A stretch of 64,000 bases of DNA from Polytrichum commune. Lineage: Eukaryota > Streptophyta > Polytrichopsida > Polytrichales > Polytrichaceae. The stretch lies in the NCBI GenBank assembly GCA_950295325.1, contig OX485806.1:57469169-57533168 (forward strand), read 5' to 3'. The notes below the pieces were generated by a model. That model was not told the DNA's origin and did not search any database. It saw nothing but the letters and a program-made list of their open reading frames with translations. This document shows positions 21,183 to 32,264 of this stretch, piece by piece; the first letter of the stretch is position 1, and every line of letters starts with the position of its first letter. The translations under genes were made by a program, and so were the position numbers.

Positions 21183-22641
21183 ATGGCTTCCAGCTCAATG
21201 GCCGAACTTCGTTCCAATGCCAACGATGTCCCTATTCTCTTCCCCATTGGTGCACAGGGTATTGCTGTTGTCTCGGAGCTTCATCTTAGCGTTAGGTTCT
21301 CTCTTCAAGTTAATACAATATGGGTAGATCGTGAGATCTTCAATGATATTGGATTGCTCGTTCATACATTCCATGAGCCCTCCAAGGTAACTAACAATGG
21401 CAATGTAGTGTGGGAGCTTGGCGCAGGAAAGTATAGGGTTTGGGGCTGGCCAGATTCTCGGATGGGAGTGTCAACAGAACTCCATGCTCCTCTTCGATCT
21501 TCCACTGCTGACTTTAGCACACCTCCGGTAGTAAGTGTTAAGACCGAGCCTGACATAGACAACGTTGTAGACTTGTCTGATTCTTCGACTGAAGATGTAT
21601 CTATGAGGAAGGTTGATGTTCATGATTCCCCTCCTTTGTTTCCCTCTGATTCCTTTGTAACGCCTTCACCTTCTCGCTATGTTCCTTTATCTCCTTCCGT
21701 ACCGTCTACGTCCAAACCTCCTCCACCTATTGTTCAATGTCTTCGTCGTCTAGGTTCTATACTCGGTAGTAAAAGCGTCCTCAAGAAAATAGATTACGAT
21801 AAGATCAAAATCCAAGAGGTTAATCACCTCCCCCCTCGTTTCGATGGTACCCAGTTATTTGTCCTCCCTGCACCAGAAGTCTCTTCATGTCTTTCCAGGG
21901 CCAGGTCCATGGACGGCATGGACAAGCAATATGATGGCCATGTTTGGACGAAGACTCAGACCACCAACATTACAAACGACGTTGGCCTTCTATTTCGTTC
22001 CTCTACCTGTGTTGGCCATCTCCAATGCCAAAACACTTGTTGTGATTTCCTTCAACGCGCCCATCGTATCTCTCATGTCAACGACACGGAATTTGATGGT
22101 TTCACTACTCAGCCTTTCCCTCTCTCTGGCATTGTGCCATCCGGATCTACTCTTGTGTGCAAGATCTGCAAACAGCCTCCCAAATGCATTGCATTTTGCG
22201 AGGCGAAGATTTTCTACGTCCATGGGAAGAATTTCTCCCAAAGAGCCTGCATTCATATCGGAAACCATCAACATCCAGTGAAGGTTGGGGACTGCAGAGA
22301 CAGTCGGAAGCGCATCAATGCTCTTCTCGAGGAGCACGTTGAGCGTACGCCTCAGGCCACGTACAGCAAGATCATCCTTGACGCCAGCAAGGACATTGTT
22401 GGTGAGTTCCTCCTTTCTGAAAATAGTGAGAAACATCGTCTCCTCTCCTTAACAGAGCTCGAACCTGTGTTTGAGAGCTGTAGAGGGTTGAACTCCCCAA
22501 ACCTTCGATCTAAGGTTACCTCTTTCAAATTTTTGCAGAGGTTCGGTGTTATGGATGGCATCGCAAAGCTCCGAGGCGTTAGCAATTGGGCCTACGTCCA
22601 ACGGAACCAATTCTCAGGACAAGGTCACGATGCCGACAAGG

Positions 22642-23868
22642 CAAGGTTGTCTATTGTGTCGTGACGGAGGGTAATCCTGGCATAATGTCGTGCCGTCACG
22701 ACACGTATCCGTCATGACATTATGCCGGATGTTGTCTTTATCCTGACGGACTTGAATTTTACAGATTTTTTTGTGTAATTACATTAACCCAATTCGGACA
22801 CGTAGGATTTACAATGTCCACGTGTGATGACATGTCAGCAAAGTAAAGGTAAAGTGGGGAAAAATTTACTAGAGCCCGTCCGCCCCTGTTCCCGACCCCG
22901 TCCGCTCCGCTCCCAACCCCGTCCGCTCCGCTCCCAACCCCGTACGCCCCGTTCCCAACCCCGTACGCCCCGTTCCCCCCCGTCCGCCCCTCCGTCCGCT
23001 CCCCCGTCCGCCCCAGTTTTTTTTTTTTTTTTTTCCCCCCCCCCTTCCCCGTCCGCCCCAATTTAAAAAAAAAATTCCCCCCCCCTCCGTCCGCCCTCGT
23101 TCCCGACCCCGTCCGCCCCCGTTGCCGACCCAGTCCGCTCCGTTCCCAACCCCGTACGCCCCGTTCCCCCCGTCCGCCCCGTTCCCCCCCGTCCGCGCCC
23201 CGTCCGCCCCTCCATCCGCTCCCCCATCCGCGCCCCGTCCGCCCCTCCATCCGCTCCCCCATCCGCGCCCCGTCCGCTCCCCCATCCGCTCCCCCATCCG
23301 CCCCAGTTTTTTTTTTTTTTTTTTTTTCCCCCCTTCCCCGTCCGCCCTATTTTTTTTATAAAATAAATCCCCCCCCCCGTCCGCTCCGTTCCCAACCTCG
23401 TACGCCCCGTTCCCCCCCGTCCGCCCTCGTCCGCCCCAGTTTTTTTTTTTCTCTTCCCCGTCCGCCCCATTTCAAAAAAAAAAAATTCCCCCCCCCCCGT
23501 CCGCCCCCGTTCCCAACCCCGTCCGCTCCGTTCCCCCCCCCATTCCCACCCCCGTTCCCGACCCCGTCCACTCCGTTCCCCCCCCCACCCTCGTCCCCCG
23601 TCCGCCCCACACCCTCCTTAGTCGTTTTTTACTACTTTGATTTTAACAAAATGGTAAACAAAATGGCAAAATGATTTACCTGGCGCTAGGCATATCCACG
23701 ACCACGTCGGCGTTTTCTGCCACATAGGACGCCACCTTGGCAAGAAGGTAAGTATTTTACCCACCCTAGTCCGTTCCCCCTATGCTGACCCTACGTGGAC
23801 CCTATTTGTCGTGACGGAGGGGTCCGTCACGGCACGACACCGTCATGACGTCGCGATAGACAACCCTG
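22642..23868. mobile_element. hAT-like non-autonomous insertion (1,227 bp), target duplication CGACAAGG
   Basis: CGACAAGG occurs at 22634-22641 and 23869-23876. The ends are CAAGGTTGTCTAT and, inverted, CAGGGTTGTCTAT. An 8-bp duplication with CAGGG-type ends is typical of hAT elements. Subterminal GTCGTGACGGAGGG and CCGTCACG words are repeated in both orientations. There is no transposase. Removing the element and one duplication restores the transposase frame exactly (Asp-Lys-Val-Phe). Confidence 0.85.
22875..23610. repeat. Low-complexity CGTCCGCCCC repeats with poly-T tracts inside the hAT-like element
   Basis: Irregular tandem copies of CCCGTCCGCCCC and GTTCCCAACCCCGTACG, broken by T-runs of about 10-22. 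The minus strand is G-rich with many closely spaced G-runs. The long minus-strand Gly/Arg/Thr ORFs over it are compositional artefacts. Confidence 0.9.
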
Positions 23869-26233
23869 CGACAAGGTGTTCGTCTTCAAGATGTCCGAGG
23901 TTGGTCCTGGAAGCGGGGTGGATTTGGTTCGTCGGATGCAACCGGGTGGGGACCTTGAGAACGCCTGGATTATGTCCGATCACGTCAAGCGGGTCAAAGG
24001 GTGGACCACCATGGCCACTCATGTCTACGATGGGACTTATCAACGGGTCATGACCATTTCATGTTGTGATTTCCAATCGGAGGATAAGGATGCCCAAGTG
24101 CTCTTCTAGCAGAACCTCAACCATGTCATGGCCCGCCACGGTATCCCGCATCCTAACTTTATTGGCTTCATGGCGGACAGTGCGCAAGCCAATTGGAACG
24201 CTGTGCGCATTGTGTATGGTTCAGGAGATCCCAAAGTTCCTATGGAGGGCCGTGAGCGCACTTGTTTTTTCCATTGGAAACAGTCGCTCGAGAAACATAC
24301 GAAATCCTACATAAAGCATGAGTTACAAGACCAACATAGACACCTTTGCCTTCAATATCGCAATGCGTCCTCTATGGCAGAGGCGGAGACTAGGTACCTA
24401 GCTATCAAGTCTTGGTGGGCATCATCGAATTGTACAAGTGAGGACGGTCTCAAGCACCTCCAGCTATGGCTTGCTTTCTGGCACTTCCGCTACCTTCAAT
24501 GGGGTGGTTTCATGGAACTGGTAAATCCCCTTCATGATTCATAATTGTCTTTTACTAGATTTAGTTTCCTCTCTATGTGCTCCCTCTAATACTCCCTCTG
24601 CACTCTCCAATCAGGAAAAGGTTCTGACTCAAGACCAGTTGGCCGAGATGCCGTCGTGCAATCTTGCGGAGTCCGTCCACAACAAGTGGCTTCAGGCCTC
24701 GGGCAACAAGGGTGGAGATTTATACGTGGCTACGGTGGACGACTACATTTGCGCCTTCCTACAAGTTGTTGCATACTACACATTCCTTAAAGGTGGAGTT
24801 GGCGGAGATGGTCCAAGCAAAGAGGAACTCAAGCTCAGGGGTGCTCAACGTCGAGCTCAGCGTACTGGCGACCCCACAGTGTTGCAGAAGGTCTTGCTCG
24901 ACATGCCCGGTGGGGAAGAGTTTTGCACTCGCGATCCACACCTTGAGGGCGCCGAGGTGTTTGGATCGCAGAAACGAAGACCTGATACTCCAATTGGTGA
25001 TGATGGCGAGACCCACCGCCCCGATACCGTGAACTTCTCACGCCCTCGTCCCGGTAAGCGAGTCACTCGATCTCAGCCAGAAATCCTACCTACTATCATT
25101 GAGGAGTGTTCCCCGTCTGTACAAGAGGTTCAAGTGCCTTCACCTGCAGGATTTGGTTTCCATCGTGTCACCGCAGTGCAAGAAACCAAAGTAGATGTCT
25201 CTCTTTGGCATATTGCCCGCATACCCTATACATCAGGGAAGTCTTGTTGGGCTAATCATGCGGGCACGAAGAAGAAGTGCTCTGCAAGAATCGTCACCAA
25301 TAATAAGAGCGTCCCTGCGCCTATCTACACCGGTATGTGACATCATTACAAACTCCAATCGATGAAGCGCACGGACTTCGTCTTCTGCCCCGACGACATA
25401 GAGCGTTGCGTAAAGGGCCCTCGTCGGAAATGGGTCATGCCGTTCTCTGATGGTCAAGAGAAACCTCCCATTCCCCCAATCTGGCCTGTCAAGATTGGTA
25501 CCAACCTCACCCGCTCGGAGATCTTCGCACTTGAGAACGCAGGTTTTCAACTCCCACCAAAGGAGCGCATCACACCGACTCGACTCTTCACCAACTCCGC
25601 TCCCCCACTGGATATGTCTGGAATCCGTATTCCGGAATTTCCAGACTTCATCCCTCCGACAAGATTGTCCAAGGTTGTTCGGCGATCCAGCAGCGCACCT
25701 TCTGCGAAGCAGAGGCAGATGGTTGCCTCTGCTGAAGCTATGCATGGTACTGTTTTGAAGCTAATTATGATCCCTCAACCGGGATTTGGCTGCATTATCA
25801 CACTGCAGTCCAAGTCAGAACCCCAACCCCCCATATACCAGGTGACAATGAGTTCTTATCCAGAGTGCAATTGCGCGAACTTCGTGGATATGATTTCCAA
25901 GTTCGGCCGCAAACGCAATCCTTATCAGAATTGTAAGCATTTGTATTACATCTTCATCAAGGTTTCCAATTTGGATCCGGAAGTGAATTTGTTCATTCAC
26001 GCCCCGACATTTAGCTTCAACGAAGTCAAACTCATCCTCGAAGGGGGTCTTTTGACACAACCTACTTCCTAGAATTCCGCTCAGCCTAGCACTACATTAG
26101 GCTATGATATATGTGTCCATTTATGGACCAACCCTAAACCAATAATTGATTGATATAATAAAGGTATAATCTCAATGATTATTTTTATTTACTTCAAAAA
26201 TTTGTATCACAATGCTTCCTATGTCTATCAATT

Positions 26234-26722
26234 CTATTTCCGATTTGCATACTTCTTGGATAATTCCGATGGAGGTGGACCCGGTCGAAGCAAATCCCTA
26301 TAAGATACTGTTTTGTCTCTAATTCGATCCTTCAGCGGAAGATGATGCGGAGGCAAGGCTCTCATCCTTTGGCGTAATGAAAGAAACTTCGAAGATTCGC
26401 CTTCCACCTTCACCTCCTGGTCCGTTTCCTTCGAATTGTCTTCATCCAAATCAGCGTCCTTCTCCGGCACATCTTCCTGCCTTTGTTCTTTTTTCTCATA
26501 TTGTTTCTGCTCCTCCTGCACCCTCCACCTCCATGCTTGTGTAGACTGCAAAAATGGAGTCAGGTCGTAGTCATCACTAGCTCGATTTCCAGGCCTAAAC
26601 TCAAATTCCGGTGATGAATTAACGGGAATATGGAGATCTCCTAGACTTCTAATTTCCTTCTCCCACCCTAATCCAGCAAACATGTCTCTCTTTTCTCCCA
26701 TTATGTGCAAGTGTATATACAA
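26234..26722 (-). CDS. Hypothetical small protein at the transposase end of the MULE (162 aa)
   Basis: Open frame of 162 codons, convergent with the transposase, about 160 bp from its stop. It is charged: a Glu/Lys/Gln-rich centre (EEQKQYEKKEQRQE), then LSLRQRMRALPPHH and a basic C-terminus ending KKYANRK. No signal peptide, membrane segment or catalytic motif. It may be an accessory MULE protein; I recognise no family, and it could still be a chance frame. Confidence 0.45.
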   Translation of the reverse strand: MYIHLHIMGEKRDMFAGLGWEKEIRSLGDLHIPVNSSPEFEFRPGNRASDDYDLTPFLQSTQAWRWRVQEEQKQYEKKEQRQEDVPEKDADLDEDNSKETDQEVKVEGESSKFLSLRQRMRALPPHHLPLKDRIRDKTVSYRDLLRPGPPPSELSKKYANRK

Positions 26723-27099
26723 TCATGGTGGATATGAGTCCAATTTATAGTCTATTCAGCCACAAACAATAATTGCTAAAGTCCAACCTATAGAATAGAC
26801 TCACATATAAGATAAAGAAAAAATGATGAATAACAACAAAGGAAGTTTATTATTTTGATTCCTTTGTATTTTGATTGACCCATTCTTCATTTATACCAAT
26901 CTCAAAAGATCCAATTTCATTGATTATTCCTTGTAATCATCCTTGGTTTTAATAATTCTTCAATTATACCAACTTCGATATACTTATTTTTGTTTGTTCT
27001 TTCTTGGGATCACCATTGATGTTTATCATATACTTATACGTTTTATTTTGATGCTATTTCATTGTAGCACTTCCCGGGTCCGAAATGTAGTGAGACATT

Positions 27100-27338
27100 T
27101 TCAAATATAGGGCCTTTTGAGTTAGATGTGGACCTATACATTCCACGGAAATAGGTCACTATTTTTGCTATTTTTAGCAGATTCTAGAATATTCGAAGCA
27201 TATTCTAGACTATTTTTTAAAAATCTAAATTTGGTCTTAAAAGTTTGCTAAATTTAATCACTCAATGCTCTCCGCTCTTCACATCACCGCTCTAAGCTCT
27301 TCGCTCCCCGCTCTACGCACACGTACAAGTGTCGTCCC
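27100..27338 (-). repeat. MULE copy 1 right terminal inverted repeat (diverged)
   Basis: Reading inward from 27338 on the minus strand: GGGACGACACTTGTACGTGTGCG, GAGCGG-rich words, AATTTAGATTTT, then CCTATTTCCGTGGAA. The outer 50 bp and these blocks match the left end, but the rest does not, so the two ends are asymmetric. The inner limit is approximate. Confidence 0.7.
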
Positions 27339-27347
27339 AATTCCCCC

Positions 27348-27696
27348 TTAAGGTATTTATGCAATACGAAAGGTGTCATCGAGGACACCCTGGCCATAGA
27401 ACAGGCAGAATTGCTACATTAAATGGCAATTCTCATTGAGTATTTGATACAACGTGTAATTAAATGGCAACTACATTGAGCATTTGATTTAGTGCGGCCC
27501 ATACTATTCATCATCGATCCACGTTAATTGTTTTGTAACCATTGGGTGGGGACTTGAGAGGGTGTCATGACACTTGGTGAAGACCAATCTAGTCAACATG
27601 GCACATCAATTTTAATGCCACAATAACCTCAATGTTTAGTGTAGTCAATACAACTCTTCAGACTTTAATCTACCTAAAAAATGGGAATTGAAATAC
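27348..27696. other. CACTA interior right of the MULE, non-coding
   Basis: No ORF or exon seen. A short direct repeat (taaatggcaa..cattgag.atttgat) occurs twice near 27420-27490. Confidence 0.5.
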
Positions 27697-27842
27697 CTTG
27701 TCCTTAGCACCCAGTTTCTCAGCCCACGCGTTCATGGTGTAGGGATCATTTACAGACACACAGATAATCTGCTCTGCACCTTTCTCCTTCAATTTGTCAC
27801 AGTTCCTCATGAAGCTTGGTACATGGGATTGAGAGCACACCC
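27697..27842 (-). pseudogene. PRXIIF: Captured exon of mitochondrial-type peroxiredoxin IIF
   Basis: A 146-nt exon with an AG acceptor (27844-27843) and GTATTT donor (27696). It encodes VCSQSHVPSF with the peroxidatic Cys, then ICVSVNDP and NAWAEKLGAKD, which match plant type II peroxiredoxin, closest to the mitochondrial F type. The frame is open with no stops. No neighbouring PRXIIF exon was found between 27348 and 28013 or left of the MULE, so this is one exon and part of its introns, probably captured by the CACTA element. The native enzyme reduces peroxides in mitochondria; this fragment cannot. Confidence 0.82.
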
Positions 27843-28013
27843 CTGAATTGGTGTCACGTTCACCAACCCGGAATTCAACAATTCCAGATTGCTGAATGAA
27901 CCTTCACATTATGATATTCAAAACACAATGTACACTAAGAAGCACTACATGTCCAAACCCACAGATCTCAGCTACTTGTTCTAAATGTATACATTGATGT
28001 CGTGCAGATGGTG

Positions 28014-31000
28014 TCACTCCTCCTCCGATGTGTAATATTCTGTGTCGCTATCATCTACCTCATCTACATCATGCTCGGCAACCAGGTTCACTACCCACTG
28101 AGCATCGGCCACCTCCTTTGCGGTGAGGTGTCGTGTCCCAAGGTTGGGGGCGACTGTATATGCATAATCCTCTACAATTGGTTCAGGCTCTCGGACAATG
28201 AACTCTGGGTCGTCTTCAGTCGATCGGTGGATATCCTCCCCTTCAAACTCTACACGTCTTGCCCGTGGGGTGACATTTAATACTGCAACCCACTCAGTTG
28301 ATTCTGGGCATCTAGAAAAGAACACTTGATTGACCTGTGTAGGAAAAACAAATGAATTAGGACCTACACCTTCAATCCTCCCTATTTTCACTAAAGTGAA
28401 CCCAAACTCGTCCTTCTTCATAGTAGCGTTGGGACCCAGCCATACAGGTTCCACCCACTTGCACTTCATTATACACGGCCTTAAGGTTCCATAATCCAGC
28501 ACAAAAATGTCTTGCAATTTCCCTACAAAATGAACCTTCCCTGTCCTAGGGTTCATGTCCCTGGCATTGTTCTGAGATACTGAATCAAAAATGCCTGCCA
28601 CACCACAGTTCATTGTTTTCCTTGATGTTTCAGCATCCTCGCATCTGTAGTAGTTGCCAAAATAGTACATAGCCTTATGACTGGTTGCAAAGCTAGAGGG
28701 GGGGTGTGAAAGGGCTATGACATCAAAGTCATATGTCAAGTCGGGGTACTGCCTCTCTTCCACCACGCGACGGATCCAGCTGCTTAATCTGGGAAACGCC
28801 CGCAAGTGTTCTGGAAATCTCCACCTTCGCCTCAAACAAGCAGGTACACTTAGACGCCACAACCTTCTTGCCTCGTTGTGACTTGCTTCAACCTCCTCGT
28901 GTTTCCTGCTTGTTCACAATAATATAAGTCAACCACACTATTCCACATTACTAAAATGCGCAACATTGAGGCCAACATATTATACATCCACACTATTAAT
29001 CATGTTTAGGCCAAACAATATAGTGACACGGTTAATGTTGCAACACTTACCTTCGGAAAGGCTCCATGCACAAACTGTTCATGAGCACATGTGTGTGACA
29101 CCAGTCCCGATCGTTGCCACTTAACACCACCTTCCTCCCAGATCCACATAATATCTCTGAATTATCCCGATCCTCCTCCATGTCATCCCATACCCGTCTG
29201 GACGTTGATTTGAAATTCTGCATGTACTTGTACATAAACCCAAAGACACTTCTATTGCATACCCCCTTCCCATAGAGCCTTCGGGTTTCGCTTTATTTCT
29301 GACATATCCTTTTAGGACCTTCATGTAATGTTCCATCGGGTACATCCACCGGCCATAAACTGGTCCACAAATATCTACTTCTTCCACAAGATGAATTAAT
29401 AAATGGGTCATTACGTCAAAGAAACTTGGAGGAAATTCCTTCTCTAGTAGACATATAGTCAGCGCGACTTCTTCATATAAGGCCTTATACCCGTTCGGGT
29501 CTATGACCTTTGCACATATCTTCACAAACACCCTGCTTAGTCTCATCAATGCTAACTTGGGCCCTCGTTGTAAACAGTTTCTTAGACAAAGTGGCAACAA
29601 CTGCTGCATGATGACGTGGTAGTCGTGAGACTTAAGACCATGCAGGGTACCATCATCATCGATGCGACGCCCAAACGTTGAGACATAACCCGATGGGGTT
29701 TTCAAACTCCTAAGTATGTGTATGACTCCTTCCCGTTCCAACTCTGTTAGCACATATGATGCATGGGCCTGGTCGACCCCATCAGCTTCCTGGTCTCCTT
29801 CCTTAATCCACAAGTGCTCCCTTATGTTCTGGCTCTCCATATCCTTCCTCGATGCTGGTGTGTCTTTCTGTCCGAAAAGGGTGCGTATCACATTTTCGCT
29901 CAAATTCTTCTCGCAATGCATAACATCCAGGACGTTACAGATCAAGAGATGCTGCACATACACAAAATTTAACCCAACCAAATTGTTCTTAGTTTAGGTT
30001 TTAATGCAACGAGTACTCTAATTCACGGATTTAATGTATCCCCTATAGTGTTCATGTACATGCATACATACAATTGGCTTGGACAATAAAGCTACTCACC
30101 CGCCAGTATGGGAGATTAAACAGAACGCTGCGCCTCTTAACCCCATGTTGTTTTGCTGGGTCATTGTCGGCTCCTTCGCGACCTCCAGAATCCAACCACC
30201 TAGACTTTGATAGGCCTCTCCTCTCTACAACATGGCCTGGTACTCGCTCCGGAGCAGCCCTACTCTCTGGATACCCGTTGAATGCAGCTCGCAATCATCT
30301 GTAAGGATGGTTTTCTCTCAAATGCCTTCTATGGCCCATAAATTTTATTTTTTCAACTCTACAGAGTATCGAGAATCCACTGCTGGACCACATACTGGAC
30401 ATCCCTTATAGCCTTTCACGGCACATCCTGACACTAGGCCGTATGCAGGGTAGTCATTTATAGTCCACAATAGAATAGCACGCAAGATGAACCTATCAGG
30501 GTTTGGTCCTATACCTATATCTATTGTTGGTACGCCTACCCACAAAGATTGCAACTCTTTCACCAAAGGCTCTAGATATACATCTATGTTAGAGGAGTTG
30601 CAACTCTCTCGTCCTGGTATCAATATACTCATCATAACAAAAAATCTTTTCGTAGTTAACCAAGGAGGTAAATTGTAGTTTAATAGAAGTATGGGCCACA
30701 CTGAGTACCTCAATGACATGTCTGAAAACGGGTTCATCCCATCCAACGCCAAGCCCAAATGGATGTTCCTGCTTTCTACTTGAAATGTTGGATCTAGAAG
30801 ACTTACATGAGCCCATGCTTTTGAGTCAACAACTGACCTTACCAATCCATCTGGGCTCTTGTGTGTTGCGTGCCATTTCATCAATGTTGAAAGTTCAGTA
30901 CATCTGTACATTTTCTGCAATCGTGGTATTAGTGGAAACCATCTCATAACTTTTACGGGTATTGATGTGGACCCTGGTATATACCTAGAATCCCCACATT

Positions 31001-31622
31001 TAGAGCAACACTCCAAATTGGCAGTTTCCTCCCAAAACAAAATACATCCTCTACCACAAACATGTATGCTCTTAAAGGTCAAGCCTATCTTCTCAAGATA
31101 TGACCAACATGCGTATCTTGAACCAGGCATAATGTTATCTCTGTGCAACACATCCTTTTTTAAAAACGAAAACAACTCATCCATGAATGCATTTGGCACG
31201 CCATGCACGTGTTGCAAACTCATCATCACCAATTGGAACCCCAACTTGCTTATCGTACACCCTGGAAACAATGGCAGCATTGCCTCCTCCAATAATGTGT
31301 CTCGCAAGTCATCATTGGGCACCACATTGTTCCCTGGATTTGCGGCATGCGACTGTGGACCTATGCCCGGGTCTCCCATTTCATTTTCAAAACCTGCTCT
31401 GTTCGGGATGAACTGATCCTCCATGACTCTTGCTCGTAGACCATCTGCCATCCCAAAAAATTCTGATATCATCCGCTCCAACTCAATACCCTCATTCATC
31501 ATGTGCGGCTCAGGGTCACACACATTGTCAACATTGGCATGCACATCCGCTTGTTGTATGTCGTCCTCCGAATCTGAGCTTCCAGGCTGCATTAAACAAT
31601 CAAATGCATTGTGGAGTCCCAT
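28014..31622 (-). pseudogene. CACTA transposase, tnp2 type with DUF4218- and DUF4216-like regions
   Basis: Exons on the minus strand: 31622-30100, 29951-29051, 28905-28014, with GTGAGT (30099) and GTAAGT (29050) donors and CAG acceptors. The first carries the tnp2 core (LGLALDGMNPFSDMSLRYSV; DYPAYGLVSG; GCPVCG). The second has DVMHCEKN and a DUF4218-like part (DVMTHLLIHLVEE ... GRWMYPMEHYMK). The third is DUF4216-like (YFGNYYRCEDAE ... VEPVWLG). Breaks: a 1-nt shift in an A-run at about 30350, an in-frame TGA at about 30293 (Arg CGA to TGA), and a shift near 29250. The usual N-terminal transposase-associated domain is not seen. Catalyses element excision and insertion when intact. Confidence 0.85.
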
Positions 31623-31989
31623 AGAGGATTACAAATACAACTTCAGACTGAAGGTACCACATCCATACTTACATTCAATCCTCCTGCAGATATATCATGA
31701 CACACAATACAATTGAAGTCTTTATGGACCTCCAAATGAAGGTTAAATGTCCCGATGGAAAAAAAATCATGTTTTTGGGTATTGCAAAGTGCAATGCTTT
31801 GCGACTGCAAGTTCTTCAACCTTCAAGATGTATGCGTAGAATTTTGTATTTACGAACTAGCAGTTGTGCTCTATATTCAGAATCTTTCAATTTTCTAGTG
31901 AATATTGAACTTCTAATGGATGAAACAACTTGTAGAACTACTAAATTGTAGAACTACTAAATTGCTATGTTTTGTATCCTACAAGAAGT
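31623..31989. other. 5' flank of CACTA transposase, no gene seen
   Basis: Possible further 5' exon material (an AG-bounded piece near 31680), but no domain is recognisable. Confidence 0.4.
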
Positions 31990-32264
31990 GGAACCAGGTG
32001 TGGTAAGCTGGAGTTGCACAAAGTATCCGTTTGTAAACCGCCTACGTACTCTAAAACCCTAGACCCTGGCTACTAATCAACCTCTAAGTAATCTGCTTGC
32101 ACAGCCTGTGGAGATGTTTAATGAATTAATGCATCTGTCGACGTCGGAGGAGGAGGAATCGTTCAACTAAACATAGCATTTGAGAGGCAAACCAGCCAAT
32201 CCTCAGGAAGCACATGGCAATCCTAACTTACTTTGTGCAACTCCAGCTTACCACACCTGGTTCC
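31990..32264. mobile_element. Foldback element with 36-bp inverted repeats between the divergent CACTA genes
   Basis: GGAACCAGGTGTGGTAAGCT and the following 16 bases (31990-32025) are repeated inverted at 32229-32264. The loop of about 200 bp is non-coding. No clear target duplication (caagaagt outside left, ttctcgg outside right), so it could be a MITE or part of the CACTA promoter region. Confidence 0.65.

Larger units (their letters stand above)
21183..26072 (+). pseudogene. MULE transposase with N-terminal zinc-finger-like region and C-terminal SWIM finger
   Basis: Encodes the transposase of this MULE. The start at 21183 (MASSSMAEL) was chosen because upstream codons look like untranslated sequence. 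A Cys/His cluster (CKICKQPPKC ... HIGNHQHP, codons about 325-365) resembles the FLYWCH or WRKY-GCM1-type fingers found in MULE transposases. The core follows: YDGTY as first acidic site, FMADSAQANW as second, CFFHWKQ as the CxxH motif, and LAESVHNKW as likely third acidic site. An intron at 24521-24614 (GTAAAT...CAATCAG) joins frames cleanly. A SWIM finger CNC...CKH lies near 25867-25940. Breaks: a hAT-like insertion at 22642-23868, TAG at 24107, TGA at 25338. Confidence 0.88.
9982..27338. mobile_element. Giant Mutator-like element, copy 1 (17.36 kb), target duplication AATTCCCCC
   Basis: AATTCCCCC flanks the element exactly at 9973-9981 and 27339-27347. The ends are GGGAAACTG on the left and, inverted on the right, GGGACGACAC. 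Both are followed by GAGCGG-rich terminal sequence and a CTATTTCCGTGGA block. The 9-bp duplication and the long terminal inverted repeats are typical of MULEs, as is the SWIM-finger transposase inside. Contents, left to right: cargo gene (minus, 10571-20880) with two palindrome arrays in its introns, a short divergent region, transposase (plus, 21183-26072), and a small minus-strand ORF (26234-26722). Later insertions are a solo LTR (11244-12218) and a hAT-like element (22642-23868). Confidence 0.92.

Noticed and set aside
22759-23470. Gly/Arg/Thr-rich ORFs on the minus strand up to 167 codons
   Set aside because: Products of CGTCCGCCCC repeats in the hAT-like insertion.
27697-27842. Functional host peroxiredoxin gene
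   Set aside because: Only one exon found; upstream and downstream exons absent within reach.
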